A DNA stretch of 64,000 bases. It comes from Zygnema cylindricum. Taxonomy: Eukaryota > Streptophyta > Zygnematophyceae > Zygnematales > Zygnemataceae. Both the position numbers and the translations under genes were made by a program. The notes below the pieces were generated by a model. It was not told the DNA's origin. It searched no databases and saw only the letters and a program-made list of their open reading frames with translations. This document shows positions 1 to 10,594 of this stretch, in pieces (within the stretch, counting starts at the first letter, position 1; each line of letters begins with the position of its first letter). The stretch lies in assembly GCA_037447655.1 (NCBI GenBank), contig JBBHKE010003455.1, forward strand, positions 363,697 to 427,696, read 5' to 3'.

Positions 1-613
1 TTTTTAAGTGGGAGAAGCGGAAAAGCTGGGATTTACTCCTTCAAAGTTACTTGGAAGAGTTTGATGCGGCGGATATTACTGTCTTATATTTCCTCACAAA
101 CCCTTTCCTCTCGGATGTGGTTTTGGTCGGAAGATTGGGGATTGTATTAGAGAGTTGGAGCTCCAGAAGCTGGCTGAGGGATGGGCGCGAGTCCTCATAC
201 AGGACCACCTCATACCTCAAACAAATGCCTTTGTCCTCCGTTCACGAAGAGAAGGATGAGGACGACCCCATGTGGAAGCCATGGCTATGTGCCTCCCTAT
301 TATTGCTACAAATTGGTCCGGCATGACAGAGTACATGAGGGAGGAAAACAACTATCCTCTCGAAGTAGAAGCATTAGAAGAAGTGAGTGAGGGGCCGTTT
401 AAGGGACACTTGTGGGCTAAACCGTCGGGTGTGGCAATGAACGGTCTCATGCGCCGAGTTTTTGAAAAACGAGAAGAGGCAGCTACTAAAGAGCGCAAAG
501 GAAGGAAAGACATGGTTGAGAAATATGGACCAGAGGTGGTGGCCAGACAAGTCTTAGACCGCTTAAGGGCCATTGAGTGGTCCTTGGAAACTGGCGGAAA
601 GCGTGAATCTTAG
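1..613 (+). pseudogene. Glycosyltransferase pseudogene, 3' part (copy of 58252-58892)
   Basis: This is a close copy of the last 640 bases of the intact GT4-type glycosyltransferase gene at 56857-58892; its 5' part lies outside the window. Three lesions are visible against the intact copy. One base is missing near 117-119, which shifts the frame. A 27-base in-frame deletion near 227 removes the segment between the HHIPQ and ANAF residues. A TGG to TGA change at 257-259 puts a stop inside the EX7E nucleotide-sugar motif. The end (stop TAG at 611-613) and the 3' flank are retained, so this is a DNA duplication and not a processed copy. It cannot make a working enzyme. Confidence 0.88.
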
Positions 614-2966
614 GGCTCACATGACTGATTTGGTTATTACACTACCGACATTTGACCCTCGTTTTTGAAGGTTAATTGTACAATTCCGACTGTTTTTTGG
701 GAAACTCCTGCAAACGCTTTTACCGAAAACTGTACTATGATTCACCCTCAACATAAGGGCAAATTTCATCAATGTGAGATATTTTGTGACATGTAATTTT
801 GGCCTGTTGGTTGTTGGTTTTTGGTATGCCTTTCATTTAGCTGTGGGCACCTTTATCCACAACAAAAAATGGGCTTGGATATTGTAATTGCGAGTTAGTT
901 GTAACTCTGAGACCTCCATAAGTCCTCAGAGTGGACAGCTTCCAAGAAGCCTCTAGGATAATCCTGACCCCTTTGTGTTTAAGCAAAAATAACTGCCACC
1001 CTGGCAGACAAAAACTCTAACCAACTCACCCCTGTGAAGGCAAGACTCCCCTGAGTCGATAGCAAAAAGAATCTCTGAATTTGCTCCCTTGAGCAGTGAG
1101 TTATTGAGGGTCAAAGTTGACCTTTTGTACAGAAGCTCTCTGGGAGAGAGGGTCCTATCTTCTAATTTTTCTAAGTCCTATCTCTCTCACAAACTCTATC
1201 TACTGATGTACGGAACCAATCAGAATTGAGTTCCGTACGCAAAAGTACAGCTGCCGGTGTACTTTATGTACGGACATTGTACGACATGGCCAAAATGTCG
1301 ACACATGTCAAATCCGGATTCGGTGCCATAATCTCCGGAGATTCCACAATCCAACGGAATTTCGCCACGCGTCATCCGATGTGGCGATGGCCACAAACCA
1401 CCGAAATCTTCCTCCGCGATCTCGGCGCTAATCCCGGCCGTCCGATTAAATTCGGCTTTAATCGTAGCCGTAATAAATACATGCGCGGTATTTGTTTCAT
1501 TTACGAAACAAATGCGCGGTACTGATTTGTGTCCGTACCGTAAGTCGTACATTATTTATTACTGGATCTATGTATCCCGTAATTCATTTCAGTTAAATGA
1601 TTTATCGCACGTATGCATATTTAAATAAATATCAAACTATATGCTATGTAACACTACTACCAGACTTAACGGCTAAGGCTACCGGCTATTTCCTATCTGC
1701 CGGCCGGTAGGTACATGGATCAAATCCTGCCGCCGGCACATACCTTTTAATTAAATAAATAAACCCTAACATAAAATTCCCGTAAACCTCAGGATAGCCA
1801 AGGTAGCCATGGCTCTAGCTTCCTCTCCAATTTCTCAGTGACTGCGACAAGTTTGAGAGTTGGAGAGAGAAGTTAGAGATAGACTGCCTCGACTTCTATA
1901 TTTCTTTTCAGACCTAGAAAATACTAATAAAACCATTAGTTTCTACATTAGTAGCTTTTGTCAAAGATCATTAAAGATCGTCAAAGGAAGTGAAAAAGGA
2001 AGGGAAGGGAAAGAAGTGGAACTTTCGCTCTTGTGCGATTGTAATAAGGCAAGAGACAATGAGCTACAGTCTTCAAATGATCCTTGAACGTTTAATTGAC
2101 CATCTTGTCTAATTGTAAATCCTCTGAACAAGCAAATCAAAACTTTCCTTTTTGAATCTGTAACGAAAGTCAAGAGCGTGTTTTAGAATGACTCTGGTAG
2201 TATTGAGTTTTATATATCTCTTCTACTTGATGGGATTTTCGATGTGTAACTATTTTGGTATGAGAATATTTCCAGTTGCAAATTTTGTTATTCAACGTAA
2301 ATGTCTTATTTAGAAAAAATCACGAACTCAAAATATTGTTACTCTAGCCGCAAGGATCTTATATATATCAGGTACCGTGATAAAAAAGTACACAATACTT
2401 TAGTTTAAGATATTGCGTGTACTAATCTATCTAGACATATTGAGCATCCACACATCTTTTACGGTAATATCGCACTAGTATTGTGGCGTTAGGTTGTGCG
2501 ATGTTTTTTGTGATGGCAAACAAAATGTTTTGAACAGTGGTGTATCGGTGGCCTTTGCCGATAACCGACATGTACCCCTTTTAAACTATCGATAATCAAT
2601 ATTTATCGATCCGTACTTCATTCATACGGTTCCGCATTGCGTACCGAAAGTGCTATACCTAAATGTAGATTTTTTTTTTTAAACACCCTTCCTCCCCAGC
2701 AGAGCCAACCCTTGCCCCCCCCGGTGGGGTATATCGGTTATCGTCTCCGGTATAACAACATTTATCAATGATAATTACTGAAAATGATGTAAAGTAATTT
2801 ATCGCTCCCCTTATCAATAATGATAACCGATACATCGGTTATAAGACTTATCGCCGAAAAGAAACTCACTAATACACAAAAATAGTTTTGAGTGGCTAAA
2901 ACAACGTTAACAGCAATGCAACGTGTGGTTTTTGTTCGTTTATTGCTTGACTTGACGATGGGTGTT
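614..2966 (+). repeat. Duplicated 3' flank of the glycosyltransferase gene, copy A
   Basis: Apart from the solo LTR at 900-1947, this stretch matches 58893-60506 in the same order and orientation, with scattered substitutions and small indels. No gene is visible in it. Together with the pseudogene it forms one arm of a direct segmental duplication whose other arm is about 58 kb downstream. Both arms end in the same LTR remnant (2967 and about 60507). Confidence 0.85.
900..1947 (-). mobile_element. Solo LTR of a CopA-type Copia retrotransposon, with 5-bp target duplication
   Basis: The 1048-bp element begins TGTAACTC and ends CTACA on the plus strand. It is flanked by TTAGT at 895-899 and 1948-1952. 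The uninterrupted site with a single TTAGT is at 59167-59171 in the second copy of the duplicated flank. The body is the reverse complement of the CopA LTR at 6046-6945; the block at about 1080-1135 corresponds to the 6725-6790 region. There is no internal domain, so this is a solo LTR formed by LTR-LTR recombination. It arrived after the segmental duplication. An antisense tRNA-like block lies near 1660-1745. Confidence 0.9.
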
Positions 2967-3573
2967 CGCAATTTTGTGACCTCCATAGGTCCTCAAAATG
3001 TGCAGCTCACACGAAGCCCTTAGGATAGCCTTGACCCCTCTGTGTTTCAGCAAAAATAACTGCCACCCAGGCAGACAAAAAATCTGACCACCTTCACCCT
3101 TGTAAAGAAAAGACTACCTTGAGTCGATAGCAAAAAGAATCTCTGAATGTGAAAAGACTACCTTGAGTCGATAGCAAAAAGAATCTCTGAATTTGCTCCT
3201 CTGAGCAGTAAGTTATGGAGGGTCAAAGTTGACCTTTTGTACAAAAGCACTATGGGAGAAAATCGGCTACCTACCAACTTTTCTAAGTCCTAAATGCCTC
3301 TCTAAACTCTCTAACACTAAAGTACGACACCAATCAGAATACTATGTCGTACAGAAAGGTACAGGTGCCAGAGTTTTTTCTGTACGACCATCGTACGGCA
3401 TGGCCCAAATGTCGACGCTTACCATATCCAAATTCTCTCCCATATTCTTCAGAGAAGCCGCAAGCCAATGAGGATGTGCCACGTGTCACCTGACGTGGCG
3501 GTGATCGAAAACCGCCAAAACGCCTATTCCGCGATCTCGACACCTATCGCGGCCGTTCGATCAAAACCGGCTT
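2967..3573 (-). mobile_element. CopA-type LTR fragment, minus orientation
   Basis: This piece has the same U5-end sequence as the solo LTR at 900-1947 (GACCTCCATAGG, then the ACTGCCACC and GAGTCGATAGC words). It begins at the same position relative to the duplicated flank as the LTR stub at about 60507, so the insertion predates the duplication. It is cut short by another LTR end at 3574. Confidence 0.75.
3107..3194. repeat. 44-bp tandem duplication inside the LTR
   Basis: The unit starting GAAAAGACTACCTTGAGTCG occurs at 3107-3150 and again from 3151. The equivalent part of the LTRs at 900-1947 and 3574-3765 has one copy, so this is a local duplication in this copy only. Confidence 0.85.
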
Positions 3574-3765
3574 TGCAATTCTGAGACCTCCATAGGTCTT
3601 CAGAATGGGTAGCTTACACGAAGCCCCTAGGATAACCCTGACCCCTTTGTGTTTCAGGAAGAATAACTGCCACCTTGGCCGACAAAATCTTTGACCACCT
3701 TCACCCCTGTGAAGACAAGACTCCCCTGAGTCTACAGTAAAAAGAATCTTTGAATTTGACCACCT
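3574..3765 (-). mobile_element. Second CopA-type LTR end fragment, minus orientation
   Basis: It starts with TGCAATTCTGAGACC, the reverse complement of the CopA LTR terminus, and runs through the same words as the two LTRs to its left. It stops near 3765, where plus-strand CopA coding sequence begins. It is a truncated LTR joined to unrelated phase. Confidence 0.7.
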
Positions 3766-5535
3766 TCAAATTGTCATCTTAAATTTCATGAGTGAAACCG
3801 TGATTGCACATTCAGGAGAGATCCAAGATACAAGAGACTCACGGGAAACCTGACATACTCGTATGGACTTTGAGGAGATAGAAGAAGCGAGACAAGAATT
3901 GGCTTCTATGGACAAGGGAGCCGATAAGAAAGTGAGAAGAAATCCAAGACTTCCATCATTCCATCTTTGGAGTTTGAGGGAGGAAGGAGGAGCAGCAAAA
4001 GGATACAGGAAAAACAAGCCGCTCATAAGGTAACTAAGCTATCTCACCCAGATGAGCCTCAGTCTTACTCGGAGGTAGTGAATAGTCCAGAGAAAGAAAG
4101 ATGGATTAGAGCCATAAATGATGAGATGGCTTCAATCATGGAAGCAAATACTTGTGAACTAGCGGATTGTCCTCCAGAACAAAAAACCTATTGGGTGTAA
4201 ATGGGTATTTAAACTAAAACTAAACCCAGATAATAACCATTGAGAGATATAAGGCTCGATTGGTAGCGAAAGGGTTCACCCAAAAGGAGGGGATTGGCTA
4301 TGAGGGGACCTTTGCTCAGTTGTTCGGTTCTCATCAGTAAGGATTCTCCTCAGTCTGGCAACAGCGGAAGACATGGAAATACACCAGATGGACATTAAGA
4401 CTGCTTTTCTTAATGGTGAGTTAGAGGAAGAAATTTTCATTAGACAACCGGAGGGGTTCGTGGAAGAAGGAGAAGAGAGCAAAGTCAACAGGTTCATAAA
4501 GTCTTTATATGGACTGAAGCAGGCTCCCCGACAGTGGAATAAGAAACTAGATGAGTTTCTTACCAGTTTGGGATATATCCGTATCAACACTGACCATTCT
4601 ATCTATATATTTGAAGATGAGAATGGTGTCATTTTTATTGCAATTTATGTGGATGATGTGCTTGTGTTGATTAAATCTTTGGAAAAGATCAATAAGTTAA
4701 AGAAGGATCTTAGAAGCAGATTTGATATGAAGGATTTAGGGGAGGCAAAATATATTTTGGGGATTCAAATGGAGAGAGATAGGGGGAAGAAGATTATCAG
4801 ACTTACTCAGAAACAAACAATAGGAAATATGCTTGAGAAATTCCTAATGGAAAACGCTAACAGTTGTACCACTCCCATGGACTTGAAAAAAGTAAGTGAT
4901 GGGAGTGTTTAGGAGGAGTGATGATCTTAGATGATCAGATGAGTCCAGAAGAAAGAGTTTATGAACTCTATCCCTTATAGACAGGTCGTAGGAAGTTTGA
5001 TCTATTTTATCAAGTGTACCAGGCCGGACACAGCGGCAACAATTAGAGTACACAGTAGGAGTCTTAATGATCCTAGGAAGAGAGACTGGGAGGCCGCCAA
5101 GAGAGTCATGAGATATCTGGTTGGAACCAGAGAATTATGGTTGCAATTGGGAGGGGAGCACACTGATATCACCACTTGGAGTGATGCCAGTTATTGGGAT
5201 GCACCTATGAGAAGATGCACTTCTGGATATGTTTTGTATGTGGGGGAAGGTGCTTGCTGTTGGAGCAGTAAGCAACAAAAGGTGGTTGCTCAGTCTACTA
5301 TGGAGGCTAAGTATATGGCGTCTTGTTCTGCTGCAAAACAAATAATGTAGGTGAAGTCATTGTTGCAAAAACTGGGATATATGGAGGAGGAAGTGCATGA
5401 AGTCTTTAGCGATAATCAAGCTGCAATTACAATTGCAGCCAATCCAAAACACCATTTCAAAGCAAAACATATGGACATAAGATCAAGCTTCGTAAGAGAA
5501 AAAGTTGAAAATAAAATTTAAAATCTTGTGTATAC
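3766..5535 (+). pseudogene. CopA Copia polyprotein remnant: linker, reverse transcriptase, RNase H
   Basis: Decayed pol sequence of a CopA element. The open pieces are 3967-4200 (N-terminal RT lead with the typical SHPDEPQSYSE context), 4373-4912 (RT palm, with QMDIKTAFLNG, GLKQAPRQW and the catalytic IYVDD) and 4961-5350 (RNase H, with TWSDASYWD, STMEAKYMA). Frameshifts near 4200-4370 and stops near 4910 and 5348 break the reading frame. The gag, protease and integrase parts are absent. The 3' end is interrupted near 5535 by a minus-strand CopC fragment. Confidence 0.85.
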
Positions 5536-5965
5536 ACTGTCACTTTAATTTTGGTAAGTAGTGAACCGAACTCAACCAAAAATAACTTAAGTCCTGAACA
5601 GCTCTCTCTCCCTCACAGCTGAGGCATGGAGAGGACTAAAGCTTTCTTAAAAACAACACTCCCCTAAAGCTTTAGACTCTGCTAGTCACTCAGTCCACAT
5701 GCCTCTCTACATAACTTCAATTTGGGAGCAGGTAAGGGTTTCGTCATCATATCAGCCACCATTTGCTCATCCGGTAAATAACTCAATTTCAGGACTTTTC
5801 CCATCACCTTTTCTCTTACAAAATGTAGCTTGATATCTATGTGCTTACTCTTAAAGTGATCACTGGGATTAGATGCAATAACGATTGCTGCCTGATTGTC
5901 ACACCACACTATCTGTGGTCCAGATTGCATAAAGAAAAGCTCTTGGAGAAGAGACTTTACCCAAA
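5536..5965 (-). mobile_element. CopC-type Copia 3' end in reverse orientation (RNase H end, polypurine tract, start of LTR)
   Basis: On the minus strand, 5930 to 5682 encodes the RNase H end, including QSGPQIVWCDNQAAIV, HFKSKHIDIKLHFVREK and VADMMTKPL. This is followed by a GGGGAGTGTTG polypurine/LTR junction (about 5660-5670) and about 120 bp of LTR. It resembles the CopC copies at 23400-23760 and 26470-26820. It replaces the last part of the CopA pol remnant, so it is a rearranged fragment and not a clean insertion; I see no target duplication. Confidence 0.75.
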
Positions 5966-6045
5966 GAGACTTTACTTGGAGAAGTTTATTTATTGTAGAG
6001 AAAACTGTGGATTAAAATTGAATAGTGACTAAGAATTAAAGGGAG
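5966..6045 (+). pseudogene. CopA pol tail and polypurine tract
   Basis: Nearly identical to 11300-11372 of the complete element downstream. It encodes the FIYCRENCGLKLN tail and ends in the polypurine stretch AAAGGGAG directly before an LTR. The LTR at 6046 is therefore at once the 3' LTR of this left remnant and the 5' LTR of the next element. Confidence 0.8.
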
Positions 6046-6945
6046 TGTTGAAAAGAGGTAATTAATAGTTCACTTCTATAGTTTAGTTAGAATGTAAAGA
6101 GAGAGAAAGAGAGAACCAAAGGCACGCCATGGTTGCCGCGTCATTTAGGAGGGAGAATGAAATAGAAGGTATTTTACTATTTGTAGCAAAATACTGCCTG
6201 TAGCCGGATTTGAACCGAGGTCTACGGAATACAACTTAGACCTTAGCCTTATCCATTAAGGCACTAGCGAAACGATATACGTATTACGTTTCACGCATAT
6301 TTATCTATTTGTAAAACGGGCTAATTTGCCGCACACTAACGAAAACACGCATTAATCAATTCATGCATTGAAGCGAATCGAAGCCGCATAAATACAAATG
6401 ATTGGACGACCACAATTGCAGCCGCCACCCGCAATAAACTTTCGGCGGCCTTTGGGGATAGGGTCACGCGACGCCACGTGGCACCATACTATTGGATACC
6501 GGAGAAGATGGGAGGAGGAACCATGGCTCCCGTTTTGACAGGCGTCTCTTTGAAAGCCATGTCGTACAATGGTCGTACAATAAGTACATTGCTTAATGTA
6601 CCTTGTTGTACTATATATTGTTTCTATTGGACTAGGGTTTAGTAGTAGGCAGTCGTAAGTAGGTAGACCAGGACTTAGTGAAATTTAGGTACCTCTCTCT
6701 AAGAGAGCTTGTAACTATAAAGGTCATCTTTGACCAACCATAACTTACTGCTCAGGGGAGCAAATTCAGTGATTCTTTTTGCGTTTGACTCAAGGGAGTC
6801 TTGTCCTCACAGGGGTGATTGTCGTAAGAATATTTGTGTGCCTGGGTGGCGCTTATTCAGCGGGAAAGTAGAAGGGGCAAATATTATCCTATAGGCTTTA
6901 CATAGGCTGCTCATTCTCTGGGTCAATGAAGACCACAGAATTGCA
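6046..6945 (+). repeat. 5' LTR of the CopA element
   Basis: Starts TGTTGAAAAGAGG after a purine tract and ends GAATTGCA before the primer site. It carries the gag start codon at 6926. A tRNA-like block in antisense lies at about 6196-6272. GTACG-rich sequence and a CAATGG/TACTATATA context around 6570-6620 could be promoter, but no start site can be assigned. Confidence 0.88.
6196..6272 (-). other. Antisense tRNA-like block in the LTR
   Basis: The reverse complement reads like a D arm (GCCTTAATGGATAAGGC, 4-bp stem) and ends with a B-box/T-arm sequence (GGTTCAAATCC), resembling tRNA-Arg. The acceptor stem has only about five of seven pairs, and the anticodon arm does not fold with a 7-base loop, so this is not a functional tRNA gene. 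The same block recurs at 11523-11599 and in diverged form in the other CopA LTRs. Confidence 0.6.
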
Positions 6946-7990
6946 GGTTATGGGCCCACCCTCTAGGGTGCCCATATTTGATGGATCAGACTTTCTTTAT
7001 TGGGAAATGATGATGGAGGGAGAACTATTTGAGAAACACCTATGGGGCATAGTGTCCATACAAGTTCGATGCCCACCTCCACTTGGGTTTGGAGGAACGC
7101 GTTTTTTTGGCACCTCCGCCTCTGTAGTAGGTAGAACAACTACCATCATCACTGAGGATGAAGACGAGGAAGGAGAGGAGATTGTCATGGAAGGAGAAAT
7201 AGGAGGAGTTGCAACTCAAGTGACACCATTGTCGAAGGCGATACTGGCAGCAGCACCACTAGCAACAACGACAAGGGTACTGATCGAAAGATCTGAGTAT
7301 GAAAAGTGGAACTTCAAAGACAAGGTTGCTAAGCTCTTAATTTTTTAAAGTTTAGCAAAGGGCATTGCCATTTCCCTTATGCACGTCAAATCTTCATCTC
7401 ATATTTCGATATCACTAGTTAACAAATATAAGTGGGGATCATTCTAGCAGCAACAGTTGGCAGAAAACAAGATTGCAGCTTATACTTATAAGGGAGGAAG
7501 CAAGAATAATTATTGCAATGATTTAGGAGCATTATTTGGAGAATTAGAGAGTGCACGTAACTCATGGTGTGAGAGACAAAGAGTGAACACATTAATGATG
7601 AAACTACCTGAAGAGTATGAGAATTTCATTAATCGATTGCAGAACATAGAAGAGCAATTGGAATTGGGATGACACAGTGGGAATGATTTTAGTGAAAGAA
7701 AGCACCATAGAGCTTAGGAGAGAAAGCCCAAGTGTTCAAGCATTGTCTGCAAGAGCTGATTGGCGGAAGCGTGATGAGGAGAGAGAGAAAGATCCTTATC
7801 GAAACTTTGGAGGAAGAGGACAAGGAGGTGGCAGATTTGATAGACAGGGGAGAGGAACTTCTCGAGGAGGATTATGTCACTTCTGCAAGAAACCGGGACA
7901 CTATATGGCAGATTGTGGCAAACTTGCAGATCTTCGACTAAAAGATGGGCAAGGGAACTCAAGAAATGGAGGAAAGAAAAAGGCTTTCCT
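6926..7990 (+). pseudogene. CopA gag (nucleocapsid-type), broken
   Basis: The ATG at 6926 lies in the LTR; the frame crosses the primer site (ELQVMGPPSRVPIFDG) and stops at 7348. A second open piece covers 7457-7672. A third begins at 7677 and contains the CCHC zinc knuckle CHFCKKPGHYMADC (about 7873-7914), preceded by Gly/Arg-rich sequence. Gag packages the element RNA. At least two stops or frameshifts separate the pieces. An acidic low-complexity stretch (EDEDEEGEE) near 7155 is unusual for Copia gag. Confidence 0.82.
6946..6960 (+). promoter_or_regulatory. Primer binding site matching the anticodon arm of initiator tRNA-Met
   Basis: GGTTATGGGCCCACC directly follows the LTR end. It is the exact reverse complement of 15 bases in the anticodon arm of plant initiator tRNA-Met (GGTGGGCCCATAACC). 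Ordinary plant Copia elements use TGGTATCAGAGC, complementary to the tRNA 3' end. Internal, half-tRNA priming of this kind is known for Drosophila copia and yeast Ty5. The site lies inside the gag reading frame. Confidence 0.85.
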
Positions 7991-8735
7991 AACTCAAGTT
8001 CATGATGAGCAAGAGAACGAAGAAACCGAACAGGAAGAGGAGCTTGAGGAGCTTCTTCTTAATCCGAAAAACACTGAAAAGCATGTTGACATTCCACGGA
8101 GACAAAAGTGTGCTTTCGGAGGTAAGAGGGATCCACCTGAAGATGGGTGGATCATAGACTCAGGGGCCTCAATGCATATGTGCAAAGATAAAAGGTGGTT
8201 CACTAAACTGAGAAAGATCCCAACAGTTGAGATAGAGTACGGAGATGGTAGAGTAGAAACCACAAGTCTTGTTGGAACTGTTGACTTGAAGGTTCTAGTT
8301 AATGGAAAGGCCTCAATTGTAACACTCTCAGAAGTTCTTTACATTCCACAGCTTAGTAAGAACTTGGTCTCAACAGCTGTCCTAGATGAAAAGGAGTTTG
8401 AAACAGGAACTAGGAAAGGAATCTTCACAGCAAGCTTTGATAATGAGGTTTATTTCATAGCTGAGAAGGGCAGTCAGGGAATGTTCAGAATTGTGCTTTG
8501 CAATGAAAAGAGTGTTCTCTACTCGTGTGCAAGTGAGATGATGCTTTGGCACAAAAGGTTGGGGCATGTGCATCTAGATAGATTAAAGAAAATGAAGAAA
8601 AATGGAATAGTGGAGGGTATTACTTTTGAGGATGATGAGACCTTTGATGATTGCAGTGGATGTGCCCAAGGGAAGATTCATAGATTCCATTTCCAAAGGC
8701 AACCACATATAGGAGAGAGAAAGTATTGGATCTAA
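7991..8735 (+). pseudogene. CopA protease and GAG-pre-integrase domains
   Basis: Open from 7677 to 8735 in one frame with the zinc knuckle. The retroviral-type aspartic protease motif WIIDSGASMHMC has its catalytic Asp codon at 8157-8159. The pre-integrase motif LWHKRLGHVHLDRLKKMKK and CSGCAQGK (zinc-binding His/Cys) follow at about 8545-8675. This is the best preserved part of this copy; it ends in a stop at 8733-8735 just before the integrase core. Confidence 0.85.
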
Positions 8736-9361
8736 TTCACACTGATGTTTGGGGACCGGCTAGATATGCTTCACATGGGGGGAAGAGGTGGATGTTAACT
8801 ATCACAGATGATTGGTCTAGATACACGAAGGTATACTTTCTCAGACTTAAGTCAGAGGTATTGAGATGTTTCAAAAAGTATAAAGTATAGAGTGAAAAAC
8901 TACACGAAACCTCAATAAATGAGATAAGAAGTGATAATGGGAAAGAATACACCTCAAGGGAATTTGAAAAATATCTTAAAGAATAAGGAATTCATCATGA
9001 GAAAACTGTTCCCTATAATCCGGAACAAAATGGAGTAGTAGAAAGAGTGAATAGAACTTTAGGAGATATGTCCAAAAGTATGTTAACTGATAAGAGGATA
9101 GGGTTGCAGTTTTGGGCGGAGTCTTTGAACTATGCTAATTTCATCAAAAATATAGTTCTAACTTCAGCAAATAAGGAGGAAACTCCGTATGAGAGGTGGA
9201 CAGGAAAAAAGCCTGATTTGTCTAGTTTGATAGTGTTCAAAAGTCAAGTCTACAGTTTGGATTCCGATAAGACTAAATGGAAGTTAGAGGGGAGAGGGAA
9301 GCCAAGATATCTTGTAGGATATGATGAGAGCACAAAAGGATACCGAGTGTATGACTTGTAA
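8736..9361 (+). pseudogene. CopA integrase core, broken
   Basis: Translation shows HTDVWGP, then TDDWSRYTKVYF, IRSDNGKEYTSREF and PEQNGVVERVNRTL, which contain the D, D and E residues of the DDE integrase. Stops interrupt near 8888 and 8983. The only long open piece is 9047-9361, ending in the KPRYLVGYDESTKGYRVYDL motif at the integrase C-terminal edge. Confidence 0.85.
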
Positions 9362-9844
9362 AAGAAAGATATAATTTTGGTAAAACACATAGTGGTGATG
9401 AATGAAGAGAAGTCCATTGATCCATTCAAATATAATAAAGAAGTCAAAATCAGATTTGAAACGGATCAGTTTTCTGACTTTGACTTTGAAAATGAAGAGA
9501 AGGAAGAGGGAGAAAAATAAAAATCTGCAGATTTACCAAAGGAGAAGGAGGATAGGACAACATCCGAGGCAACGCCACAATATGAAGTGGAAACCGAAGA
9601 GGAACTTGATGAGACACCAGAATTGGAAGATAGGGAAGCTGAAAATCTCCCTAAATGAAATCCAAGGATGCCTTCCATACGGGCGTCCGATTTTGAAAGG
9701 GGAAGAAAAAGTAGTAAACGACTTCAAGAAAGACAAGTAAATAACCAACTCACAAAGATGTCTCACCCAGATGAACCTCAGACATACTTAGAGGCCATAA
9801 AAACTCCAGAAAGTAGCCGGTGGATCACAGTTATAAATTAAGAA
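9362..9844 (+). pseudogene. CopA linker between integrase and reverse transcriptase
   Basis: Acid-rich, weakly conserved spacer typical of Copia polyproteins. It ends with MSHPDEPQTYLEAIKTPESS-like sequence just before the RT. It is frameshifted several times and has no domain of its own. Confidence 0.6.
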
Positions 9845-10585
9845 ATGGCCTCTATCATGGAAGCCAGTACATGGGAGTTTGTAGATTGTCCACCGGACCG
9901 AAAACCGATCGGATGTAAGTGGGTTTTTAAACTTAAATTAAACCCGGATAATACCATTGAGAGGTACAAAGCTAGGTTGGTTGCAAAAGGATATACTCAG
10001 AAAGAGGGGATAGACTACGAAGAAACCTTTGCACCTGTTGTCAGATTTCCTTCTGTTAGAATCCTTTTAAGTATAGCCGCAGCGGAGGATATGGAAATCC
10101 ACCAGATGGATATTAAAACGGCCTTTTTGCACGGAGAGTTGGAAGAAGAAATTTACATGAGGCAACCGGAAGGATTTGTGGAAAGTGGGAAAGAAAACAA
10201 AGTTTGCAAACTGATAAAATCACTCTATAGGCTTAAGCAAGCCCCGCGACAATGGAATATAAAGCTCGACGAATATTTGACCGGTTTGGGGTATATCAGA
10301 ATTAATTCAGATCACTCCATATATTTATTTGAGGATGAGGATGGAGTGATATTTATTGCTATTTATGTGGATGATTTGTTGGTCTTAAACAAGTCATTAG
10401 ATAAAATTAACAAACTAAAACGGGATCTTAGAAGCTGCTTTGACATGAAAGATCTCGGCGAAGCAAAGTACAATTTGGGAATTCAAATAGAGAGAGATAG
10501 AGGGAATAGGATTATAAGACTCACTCAGAAAGAAGCAATTGGTAATATGCTAGAAAAATTTCAAATGGAGAAAGCAAACGGATGA
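9845..10585 (+). pseudogene. CopA reverse transcriptase, nearly intact piece
   Basis: 246 open codons. They contain ERYKARLVAKGYTQKEGIDY, QMDIKTAFLHGELEEEIYM, the LKQAPRQWNIKLD block and the catalytic YVDD (10364-10375). This domain copies the RNA genome into DNA. It is out of frame with the protease/integrase pieces upstream, and a stop at 10583-10585 separates it from RNase H. Confidence 0.88.
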
Positions 10586-10594
10586 ACTACTCCC

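Noticed and set aside
1220-1552. Overlapping 99- and 110-codon frames on opposite strands
   Set aside because: Both lie inside the solo LTR, have no domain, and arise from its GC-richer middle.
6196-6272. A functional tRNA gene (Arg-like) on the minus strand
   Set aside because: The D arm and B-box are good, but the acceptor stem has mismatches and the anticodon arm does not form a 7-base loop. The block is part of a repeated LTR. Kept as tRNA-like only.
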